Below are positions 1-5,800 of a DNA stretch of 5,800 nucleotides, piece by piece. Origin of the DNA: Paraprevotella sp. (GTDB lineage Bacteria > Bacteroidota > Bacteroidia > Bacteroidales > Bacteroidaceae). The notes below the pieces were generated by a model. It did no database searches and was not told the DNA's origin. It saw only the letters and a program-made list of their open reading frames with translations. Every line of letters begins with the position of its first letter. The stretch's first letter is position 1. The DNA is taken from contig JAJPYK010000008.1 of the NCBI GenBank assembly GCA_021205005.1, forward strand, positions 1 to 5,800. The letters are read 5' to 3'. Both the position numbers and the translations under genes were made by a program.

Positions 1-52
1 CGTGACCCCATGCGTGACAGGCATGTATTCTAACCAACTGAACTAACGCACC
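1..52 (-). tRNA. tRNA-Asp (anticodon GUC), 5' part only
   Basis: Read on the minus strand, the 52 bases form the 5' two thirds of a tRNA and are cut by the window's left edge. The parts are visible in order: acceptor strand GGTGCGT, linker TA, D-arm GTTC-AGTTGGTTA-GAAT, a perfect 5-bp anticodon stem CATGC/GCATG around loop CTGTCAC, variable region GGGTC and the first bases (ACG) of the T-stem. The anticodon GTC lies at positions 18-16 and decodes the Asp codons GAC and GAU. The layout matches bacterial tRNA-Asp, including the CCTGTCACGC-type anticodon arm. The T-arm, the 3' acceptor strand and any encoded CCA are outside the window. It lies in the same direction as, and just downstream of, the efflux operon, but has its own promoter. 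Confidence 0.95.
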
Positions 53-64
53 TTTTAAGAGAGG

Positions 65-89
65 GCAAGAGGCTATTTTTCCTCTTTGC
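65..89 (-). other. Short stem-loop in the tRNA-Asp leader
   Basis: On the minus strand, GCAAAGAGG (89-81) can pair with CCTCTTGC (72-65) across an 8-base A-rich loop, with one bulged base, giving about 8 pairs. No T-run follows on either strand, so it does not look like an intrinsic terminator. It lies between the predicted transcription start and the tRNA 5' end, so it would be part of the precursor leader removed by RNase P. Its function is unknown and it may be chance. Confidence 0.35.
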
Positions 90-94
90 GAGTG

Positions 95-126
95 CAAAGG
101 TAAGCAAAACCATCGGAATGACCAAA
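95..126 (-). promoter_or_regulatory. Bacteroidota-type promoter for tRNA-Asp
   Basis: On the minus strand a -33 box TTTG (126-123) is followed by 20 bases and then a -7 box TACCTTTG (102-95). This fits the TTTG-N19-21-TAnnTTTG consensus of the primary sigma factor in Bacteroides and relatives. Transcription would start near position 88, giving a leader of roughly 35 bases before the tRNA 5' end at 52. The -33 box lies only about 17 bases past the stop codon of the channel gene, so the tRNA promoter is packed directly against the end of the efflux operon. Confidence 0.75.
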
Positions 127-142
127 CATTTTCCCATTTTTG

Positions 143-1495
143 TTAGAGATCCCGAGGAGTGTTCAAATAATCAAGCACTTGTCCACTGAGCTGGAGCAAG
201 GATATTTCGCATATCTTGGTATCATATTCAGCCACCAAACGACGTTCCTCGGCATCGAGCAAGCTCTTTTGCGCTTCGCGCATCTCAAAACCCGACAGGT
301 CACCTTTCATATAGCGCAGATTCGCATACTCGTAATTCTCCTGGGCAGCCACAACATTCTGACGCTCCATCAACATTACTTGCCAGTTATTGGCATAGGC
401 CTGCCATAAATCGTTCAGGTCAGCCTTCAATGACAATCTCAAGTCTTCTCGCTCCAGCTCCGCATACTTCACGGCCAATTCGGCATTCTTTTTTTGCATT
501 TTCCGTTTGCCGTCAAACAAATTAAATCCTACGGTAATACCGGCATTCAACCCCCAATTGTCCCGTTTGCGTGTGGAAGACAATTCATATCGGTTGAGCG
601 TATACCCGTATCCGGCATTCAGGCGCACATAAGGATAGTCACGCGACATGACCTTTTTATAGTCTGCTTTCACCACCTCTGTATTCTTGTCCGCCATCAG
701 TAACGAGGCATTAGCAGCCAAAGTAGCCTGCCACAATTCTTCATAATGCAGATCGGGATTCACGTCGATGACCGTATCCCGAATGCCGATCAAGCCCGTC
801 ACGTCATCATTGGCCATCAGCTCATTCAGCTTGATACGCGAAGAATTCAATACCTCGCGTTGCTTCATGTATTGCGCACTGTCCGCATTGAAATCCACCT
901 TGGCCTGCAAATAATCCAACCGAGAGAAGTTCCCGATGTGGTATCTCACCTCGACGATACGCATGCGTTCCCGTGAAAGCGACATGGCATAGCGGAAATT
1001 ATTCAGCCGTATCCTCTCCTGGATATAGTTGTAATACTCCGCGGTAAGCGAAGCCACATAATCCTCGATAGTGATGCGGGTCTGCAATTCGCCTTGCTCC
1101 TTGAGCAACTTTAACTGCTTATAGTTGGTCCATACGCTGAATCCGTTAAAAATCGTCCAGTTCAGGTCGATTCCGGCATCCACCGTCGCATCGTAGGCAC
1201 CCCGTTCCGTCGACGTGATGCCGGTAGCCCGCGGCGTGGTGCGCGTAGTATTCAGGTCTCCGCTGTACGACGTGCTAAGGTCCACGGTGGGCAGCATCCC
1301 GGCATTGGCTCTTGTGGCATTGTTATCGCTCACTTCCTGCCGGTTCTTTACCATCAGGATGGAGAAGTTACTATCCAGTCCGCGTTCAAGACACTTCCGC
1401 AAGGTCATGTGTTCCTTCGTTCGCAAAGAGTCCGTCCGGGCCGATGCCGACAGCGCACAAAGTGAAAGGATGATACATGCGATCTTCTTTCTCAT
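143..1495 (-). CDS. TolC-family outer-membrane efflux channel (OMF)
   Basis: This 450-residue protein should form the trimeric outer-membrane exit duct of the pump encoded just upstream. Residues 1-19 look like a cleavable signal peptide (basic start, hydrophobic core, ASA before Arg20), without a good lipobox. The internal duplication typical of TolC proteins is clear: RYHIGNFSRLDYLQAK (184-199) matches RYMKGDLSGFEMREAQ (394-409), 210 residues apart. Each half also has a beta-strand section (about 67-120 and 285-330), with WTIFNGF and GFNLFDGK at the strand ends, between long charged helices that would form the periplasmic tunnel. Length is normal for the family. The ATG overlaps the pump gene's TGA by four bases, suggesting coupled translation, and only a weak purine run (GAGAAG) precedes it. 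No terminator is evident after the TAA. The family assignment is firm; the substrate is unknown. Confidence 0.95.
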   Translation of the reverse strand: MRKKIACIILSLCALSASARTDSLRTKEHMTLRKCLERGLDSNFSILMVKNRQEVSDNNATRANAGMLPTVDLSTSYSGDLNTTRTTPRATGITSTERGAYDATVDAGIDLNWTIFNGFSVWTNYKQLKLLKEQGELQTRITIEDYVASLTAEYYNYIQERIRLNNFRYAMSLSRERMRIVEVRYHIGNFSRLDYLQAKVDFNADSAQYMKQREVLNSSRIKLNELMANDDVTGLIGIRDTVIDVNPDLHYEELWQATLAANASLLMADKNTEVVKADYKKVMSRDYPYVRLNAGYGYTLNRYELSSTRKRDNWGLNAGITVGFNLFDGKRKMQKKNAELAVKYAELEREDLRLSLKADLNDLWQAYANNWQVMLMERQNVVAAQENYEYANLRYMKGDLSGFEMREAQKSLLDAEERRLVAEYDTKICEISLLQLSGQVLDYLNTPRDL

Positions 1496-4400
1496 TTCTT
1501 CTCTTTTTTATGAATTCGATTTGTTGAAATATAACTGTACACGGCCGGAACGACGTACATGGTGAGGAAGGTAGACACTAACATACCTCCCACCACAGAC
1601 ACACCCATGGCGATGCGCTGATTACAGCCCTCTCCCGTAGCAAAAGCCAGCGGAATCAGGCCCAATACGGTAGCCGCACTGGTCATCAGGATCGGACGCA
1701 GACGCTGCAAGGCGGCATCGTGTACGGCCGATATCTTATCTTCGCCCTGTTCCTGCTTCTGGTTGGCGAACTCCACGATCAAGATACCGTTCTTGGCCAC
1801 CAGCCCGATGAGCATGATGATGCCGATCTGACTGAACACGTTCATGGTAATGTCCCCGAAGAACATGAAGACCAAAGCTCCGGCAATGGCCAGGGGAACG
1901 GTGAGCATGATGACGAGCGGATCTTTGAAGCTCTCGAACTGGGCCGACAAGATCAGATAAATCAGCACCAAGGCCAGGATGAAAGCAAACATCAGACTGG
2001 AGGAGCTTTCGCGGAACTCTTTGGAATCGCCGGCCAGCGACGTGCGGAACGTATCGTCCAGCACCTCCTTGGCGATCTTGTCCATCTCGTCCAGTCCCTG
2101 CCCGATCGTCTTGCCGTCAGCCAGTCCGGCCGAGATCGTGGCCGACACGAAACGGTTGTACCGGTAGAGTTTGGGCGGCGCGATGCTGTTTTCCAACTCG
2201 ATCAGATTGTCCATCTGTATCATCCGACCGTCGTCGCTGCGCAGATAGATGGCACGCAAGTCTGCCGGTTTGTTACGTTGTTGCCGGTTGATTTCCCCCA
2301 AGATCTCATATTGTTTGCCGTTCATGTAGAAATATCCCATACGCTGTCCGCTCAAGCCGTATTGCAAAGTCTCCGAAAGGTCGCGCGTACTGACGCCCAT
2401 GATGTTGGCTTTGTCCCGATTGATATGCACGCGAAGTTCGGGACTGCTGAACTTCAGATCGACATCGGCCATTTGGAAGACCGGATTCTCGTAAACCTTT
2501 TCCATGAATGCGGGGAGTACTTTCTCCATCTTTTCGATGTTCGTGGCCTGCAACACATACTGCACGGGCATACCGGCACGCCGCCCTCCGAAAGAAGACG
2601 GCTGTTGCACGAAAGCCCGCGCTTTCGTTTTTTTCTTCACGGCCTGCGACAGTTCTTCGGCTTTCTCCATCTGCGTGTAGGAACGTTGATTCATGTCTTT
2701 CAGCAGGATCTGTATGTTCCCGCTTCCACTCGACACGCGGGCCGTCACGGCTTCGGCATCAGGTATGAGTGAATCCACAACCTGGTTGATGTCCTCCGTA
2801 TAATCGCGTATGTATTCATAGGTAGCTCCTTCTGCCGCACGGGTATTGACGGTAATCATCGAACGGTCCTCCAAGGGGGCCATTTCGGAGGGAATCTTCC
2901 CCCACAGCAAGATGATCAGCCCCACCATGACCGCCATCAAAGGCAGGATCCACACGCGGTGACGCAGAACGAAAGACAGCGAACGGCCGTAACCGCGGTT
3001 CATGCCTTCGAAGAACGGTTCCGTAACGCGATAAAACACATTTTTCCGCTTCTGCTGTTTCAGCAGTTTCGTAGCCAGCATCGGCGTAAAGGTAAGGGCC
3101 GCAAAGGCGGATATGATCACAGCGCCGGAAATCACCATACTGAACTCGCGGAAGAGTCGCCCCGTGGTTCCTTCCATAAAGACAATAGGAAAGAACACGG
3201 CCACCAGCGTGACCGTAGTGGAAATGACGGCAAAGTATATGTCCTTGGCCCCTTGTATGCCGGCCTCTTTCGGACTCATCCCCTCCTCTATCCGGATATA
3301 AATATACTCTGTCATCACAATGGCATCGTCCACGACCAGTCCCACGGCCAGAACGACCGCCAACATGGTAAGCACATTGATGGAAAAGCCCAACAGATAC
3401 ATGATGAAGAAAGCTCCCACGAGCGAAACCGGAATCACGATGCAAGGCACCAGCGTAACGCGCCAGTCGCGCAGAAACAGGAAGATAATGACGATCACCA
3501 GTGCGAAAGCCTCGAAGACGGTATGTTTCACCTCATTGATCGAAGAACGGATGAACTTGGTGTTGTCGAACCCGTAGCTGTAATGCACGTCGGCCGGCAA
3601 GTCCTTCTTCATGAGCTCCATCCGTTCGTAGACGGCATCGGCGATGTCGATATGATTGGCTCCGGGCTGGGGCACCACAACGACGCCCACCATCGGCACG
3701 CCGTTCATCTTCATATAACTCTGTATGTCGGCTGCACCGAGTTCGGCCCGCCCGATGTCGCTGAAACGGATGATCTGGTTGCCTTCGTGCTTGACGATAA
3801 GGTCGTCGAACATCTTGGCCGTATTCATCAACCCCATCGTACGGATGTTCAGCTCGATGGTGTTGCCTTCGATACTTCCCGAGGGCAGCTCCACATTTTC
3901 CTTGTCCACGGCGTTCTTCACGTCCATCGGTGTGATGCCGTATCCGGCCATCTTAATGGGATCGAGCCACAGGCGCATGGAGTATTTCTTCTCGCCCCAA
4001 ATGGATACACTGCTCACGTCGGCAATGGTTTGCAACTGTTCTTTCACCGTCAGGTCGGCGATTTCGCTCAGTTCGAGCAGCGAACGTTTCTCGCTTTGCA
4101 AAGCCACCATCAGGATGGGCGAAGCATCGGCGTCGGCCTTCGAAACGGTGGGCGGATCGCAATCGTTGGGCAGATAACGTTGGGCACGCGACACTTTGTC
4201 ACGCACATCGTTGGCTGCGGTTTCCAAGTCGACCGACAATTCGAATTCCACCGTAATGCGACTGCTTCCCTGCGAACTCACGCTCGTAAGCGAGCGTATG
4301 CCCGGAATACCGTTGATGTTCTGCTCCAGCGGTTCGGTTATCTGATTTTCGATGACATCGGCATTGGCTCCGGCATAAGTACACGACACGGAAATCACGG

Positions 4401-4527
4401 GATTGTCTACCGACGGATATTCGCGCACACCGAGATAAAAGTAACCGATCATACCGAAAAGCAGGATGATCACCGTCATCACGGTAGCCAATACGGGCCG
4501 GTGTATACTAAGTTCTGATATGTTCAT
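1492..4527 (-). CDS. RND efflux pump, HAE1-type inner-membrane transporter
   Basis: This 1011-residue AcrB/MexB-like proton antiporter should form the homotrimer that captures substrate and drives it into the channel. TM1 lies at about 11-31. A first periplasmic porter section follows (about 32-335), then TM2-TM6 (about 336-484), TM7 (about 523-542), a second porter section (about 543-842) and TM8-TM12 (about 843-997). The proton relay is complete: Asp400-Asp401 in TM4 (GLVVDDAIVMTE) and Lys912 in TM10 (GLVAKNGILIVEF). Arg944 in RLRPILMTSA corresponds to AcrB Arg971. The Asp pair favours the HAE1 multidrug group over heavy-metal pumps. Length is slightly under that of AcrB (1049) and the C-terminal tail is lysine-rich. 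One small oddity is Tyr408 where AcrB has Asn after the TM4 Glu. The start is fixed by a strong GGGAGG site 7 bases upstream. The gene sits 17 bases after the adaptor gene and overlaps the channel gene by 4. Confidence 0.97.
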   Translation of the reverse strand: MNISELSIHRPVLATVMTVIILLFGMIGYFYLGVREYPSVDNPVISVSCTYAGANADVIENQITEPLEQNINGIPGIRSLTSVSSQGSSRITVEFELSVDLETAANDVRDKVSRAQRYLPNDCDPPTVSKADADASPILMVALQSEKRSLLELSEIADLTVKEQLQTIADVSSVSIWGEKKYSMRLWLDPIKMAGYGITPMDVKNAVDKENVELPSGSIEGNTIELNIRTMGLMNTAKMFDDLIVKHEGNQIIRFSDIGRAELGAADIQSYMKMNGVPMVGVVVVPQPGANHIDIADAVYERMELMKKDLPADVHYSYGFDNTKFIRSSINEVKHTVFEAFALVIVIIFLFLRDWRVTLVPCIVIPVSLVGAFFIMYLLGFSINVLTMLAVVLAVGLVVDDAIVMTEYIYIRIEEGMSPKEAGIQGAKDIYFAVISTTVTLVAVFFPIVFMEGTTGRLFREFSMVISGAVIISAFAALTFTPMLATKLLKQQKRKNVFYRVTEPFFEGMNRGYGRSLSFVLRHRVWILPLMAVMVGLIILLWGKIPSEMAPLEDRSMITVNTRAAEGATYEYIRDYTEDINQVVDSLIPDAEAVTARVSSGSGNIQILLKDMNQRSYTQMEKAEELSQAVKKKTKARAFVQQPSSFGGRRAGMPVQYVLQATNIEKMEKVLPAFMEKVYENPVFQMADVDLKFSSPELRVHINRDKANIMGVSTRDLSETLQYGLSGQRMGYFYMNGKQYEILGEINRQQRNKPADLRAIYLRSDDGRMIQMDNLIELENSIAPPKLYRYNRFVSATISAGLADGKTIGQGLDEMDKIAKEVLDDTFRTSLAGDSKEFRESSSSLMFAFILALVLIYLILSAQFESFKDPLVIMLTVPLAIAGALVFMFFGDITMNVFSQIGIIMLIGLVAKNGILIVEFANQKQEQGEDKISAVHDAALQRLRPILMTSAATVLGLIPLAFATGEGCNQRIAMGVSVVGGMLVSTFLTMYVVPAVYSYISTNRIHKKEKK

Positions 4528-4534
4528 ACATCAT

Positions 4535-4540
4535 CCTCCC
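4535..4540 (-). promoter_or_regulatory. Strong Shine-Dalgarno site for the RND pump gene
   Basis: On the minus strand GGGAGG ends 7 bases before the pump's ATG at 4527, inside the 17-base gap after the adaptor's TAA. The motif and spacing are classical. This settles the start among three closely spaced ATGs (4534, 4531, 4527), of which only the last is in the pump's reading frame. Neither of the other two genes in the operon has a comparable site. Confidence 0.7.
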
Positions 4541-4544
4541 TGCA

Positions 4545-5627
4545 TTAGTCCACCCGGTCGAGCGTAACCGGCAGGTCGGTGCGCAACTGCAACGTACCCG
4601 AGGTGAGCAGCGTGTCGCCCACATGCAACCCTCTCAGCACCTGTACGCGGGCTTCCGTACGCAGTCCCAGCGTCACCTCCACAGGCTGTGCCTTGCCGGA
4701 TTTATATAAAAAAACCTTGTCTTTTCCCATTTCCGGAACGACGGCCTCAGCCGGAATGGCGATGGCGTCGCGGATCTCCTGTTTTTTCAGCCGGATGCCG
4801 GCGTAACGTCCGGGCGTAAGTCTGCCGTTGGGATTGGCGTACAGGGCACGCACTGTCATCGTATGCGTATTGACGTCGATGGCCGATTCTTTGGCGTATA
4901 CCGTAGCCGGGAACTCTTGCAGAGAGCCGTCTACGGTAAAGTTGAGAGCCGTACCGGGGTTCACTTCGTTCACGTATCGCTCGGGTACGGAAAATTCCAC
5001 TTTCAAAGGCACCACACGGGTGAGTTTGCTCACCACCGTTGTGGGCGAAGCGTATGCCCCCACGCTAATTTGCCTCAAACCGATGATGCCGTCGAAAGGC
5101 GCACGGAGTTCCGTCAGGTCGATCTGTGCCTTCACCACGTCGATATCGGCTTTCAACGTTTCCAGTTCCGTGCGCACCTGTTCATAGGCTTCCTGACTCA
5201 CGGCGTCGTGTTGCAACAAGGTACGCTGGCGATATACGCGATCGTTGGCCAGCTTCATCTGTGCCTGCAAGCGTTTCAGGTCGGCCTGCAACTTGCGGTC
5301 ATTCACTTTGGCCAGCAACTGTCCCTTTTTCACATGGCTTCCTTCCTTGAAGGCCATGTCCACCACCAGTCCGGAAGTTTCAAACGAAAGATTCACTTCC
5401 TCGTCGGGCAAAAGTATGCCCGTAACCGAAATTTCATCGTCCAACACCCCCGTACGTATTTTCATGGCATTGACATTCAGGATGTCTTTCTTGTCTTTTC
5501 CGCTTGCCCCCACTTTGTCGGCCTGCGCCAGTTCTTCGTTCGGCTTCGGCATTTGAGAATATATGCCCCACGCAGCCAAACCGCATGCCACAAAAGCCAC
5601 CGCCGTCCATTTCAGCTTTTTGTTCAT
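4545..5627 (-). CDS. RND periplasmic adaptor (membrane fusion protein)
   Basis: This 360-residue AcrA/MexA-type adaptor should join the pump to the channel across the periplasm. A basic start and hydrophobic segment (about 7-22) anchor or export it. The first lipoyl half-motif is at about 78-110 (GSHVKKGQLLAKV), a helical hairpin at about 111-171, and the second lipoyl half at about 172-200 (LRAPFDGIIGLRQISVGAYA). A beta-barrel (about 205-285) and a membrane-proximal domain follow. The hairpin tip holds an exact R-x3-L-x6-S motif (Arg133, Leu137, Ser144), known in the family as the TolC-docking site, which fits the TolC-type gene in this operon. Cys15 follows Phe-Val-Ala, a poor lipobox, so whether it is a lipoprotein is uncertain. 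The hairpin is short compared with EmrA-type adaptors. The start has an A-rich leader without a Shine-Dalgarno site. It is the first gene of the operon and its TAA lies 17 bases before the pump gene. Confidence 0.96.
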   Translation of the reverse strand: MNKKLKWTAVAFVACGLAAWGIYSQMPKPNEELAQADKVGASGKDKKDILNVNAMKIRTGVLDDEISVTGILLPDEEVNLSFETSGLVVDMAFKEGSHVKKGQLLAKVNDRKLQADLKRLQAQMKLANDRVYRQRTLLQHDAVSQEAYEQVRTELETLKADIDVVKAQIDLTELRAPFDGIIGLRQISVGAYASPTTVVSKLTRVVPLKVEFSVPERYVNEVNPGTALNFTVDGSLQEFPATVYAKESAIDVNTHTMTVRALYANPNGRLTPGRYAGIRLKKQEIRDAIAIPAEAVVPEMGKDKVFLYKSGKAQPVEVTLGLRTEARVQVLRGLHVGDTLLTSGTLQLRTDLPVTLDRVD

Positions 5628-5673
5628 CGATTTTGAGTTATTGATTTGTTTGGTTTTTCATGTCTCATAACAA

Positions 5674-5698
5674 CCGACCGGAGATTTATGCCGGCCGG
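5674..5698 (-). promoter_or_regulatory. GC-rich hairpin or operator in the operon leader
   Basis: On the minus strand CCGGCCGG (5698-5691) and CCGGTCGG (5681-5674) flank a 9-base AT-rich loop. In minus-strand RNA all 8 positions pair (one G-U); in plus-strand RNA the same position would be an A-C mismatch, which favours a role in the leader of the efflux transcript. It lies about 46 bases upstream of the adaptor's ATG in otherwise AT-rich sequence. It could be an RNA structure or a repressor-binding palindrome. No U-run follows directly, so a simple terminator is less likely. Confidence 0.4.
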
Positions 5699-5724
5699 AA
5701 TGGTTTATTTTAGTATTATGGGGA

Positions 5725-5732
5725 TAAAAGTA
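5725..5732 (-). promoter_or_regulatory. Possible -7 box of the efflux operon promoter
   Basis: Minus-strand TACTTTTA matches the Bacteroidota -7 consensus TAnnTTTG except for the last base, and follows an A-rich run (seven A's, then TATA). No TTTG lies 19-21 bases upstream, so the -33 box is missing or degenerate; the nearest TTTG (5781-5778) is too far away. If real, transcription would start near 5718, giving a leader of about 90 bases that includes the hairpin. This is the best candidate in the 173 bases upstream of the operon, but it is weak. Confidence 0.3.
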
Positions 5733-5800
5733 CGTATATTTTTTTCACGCGGTAGTGTTTCACCGAGTGTGTCTGATCAAAGGCCCCCAAGCCTGTAGAC

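Noticed and set aside
1..142. tRNA-Asp as an integration site of a mobile island carrying the pump genes
   Set aside because: The pump lies on the 5' side of the tRNA. No integrase, attachment-site repeat or transposase is visible, and islands usually insert at the tRNA 3' end, which is outside the window.
1720..2772. A 350-codon open frame on the plus strand, opposite the pump gene
   Set aside because: It has the same His/Gln/Asp-rich composition and no family resemblance; it mirrors the conserved pump sequence.
2816..3445. A 209-codon minus-strand frame inside the pump gene
   Set aside because: It is a different frame of the same strand over conserved TM helices of the pump, and its Gly/Arg/His-rich translation is typical of a shifted frame.
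2959..4518. A 519-codon open frame on the plus strand, opposite the pump gene
   Set aside because: The translation is rich in His, Gln and Arg with no hydrophobic core or recognisable domain. It lies entirely opposite a well-conserved RND pump, so it is a codon-bias shadow.
4863..5636. A 257-codon open frame on the plus strand, opposite the adaptor gene
   Set aside because: It is antisense to a clear adaptor gene and rich in His, Phe and Gln without any motif.
5780..5793. A small AGGC/GCCT inverted repeat near the right edge
   Set aside because: It has only four pairs and no T-run beyond two or three bases, so it is too weak to call as a terminator.
5718..5798. A 26-codon plus-strand frame starting MGIKVRIFF
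   Set aside because: It is very short, has no ribosome-binding site and overlaps the likely promoter region of the divergent efflux operon; spurious frames of this kind are expected there.

Overview
The window appears to come from a bacterium of the phylum Bacteroidota, most likely the order Bacteroidales. Three things support this. A TTTG / TAnnTTTG promoter of the type used by that phylum lies before a tRNA gene. The first and last genes of the operon have A-rich leaders without a clear Shine-Dalgarno site. The efflux operon is arranged in a way common in the group. I cannot name a genus from sequence alone.

Everything substantial is on the minus strand. Reading in the direction of transcription (right to left): positions 5628-5800 hold no convincing gene. 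They contain a probable operon leader with a GC-rich hairpin (5674-5698), a weak -7-like box (5725-5732) and a 14-codon upstream open frame that ends inside the next start codon. Then come three tightly packed genes: a periplasmic adaptor (4545-5627), an RND inner-membrane pump (1492-4527) and a TolC-type outer-membrane channel (143-1495). The adaptor-pump gap is 17 bases and contains a strong Shine-Dalgarno sequence. The pump and channel genes overlap by four bases (ATGA). A short spacer (53-142) with its own promoter follows, and then the first 52 bases of a tRNA-Asp(GUC) gene that runs off the left end.

Together the three proteins should form one complete tripartite efflux pump. The RND trimer would use the proton gradient to drive export, the adaptor would bridge the periplasm, and the channel would open the outer membrane. 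The proton-relay residues of the pump, the TolC-docking motif of the adaptor and the internal duplication of the channel are all intact, so the pump looks functional. Pump motifs place it in the HAE1 (hydrophobe/amphiphile, multidrug-type) group rather than the heavy-metal group. The actual substrate cannot be read from sequence.

I did not find a previously undescribed system. The points most worth a second look are regulatory: the operon leader, the Shine-Dalgarno site in a lineage that seldom uses one, and the missing terminator between the operon and the tRNA-Asp gene.
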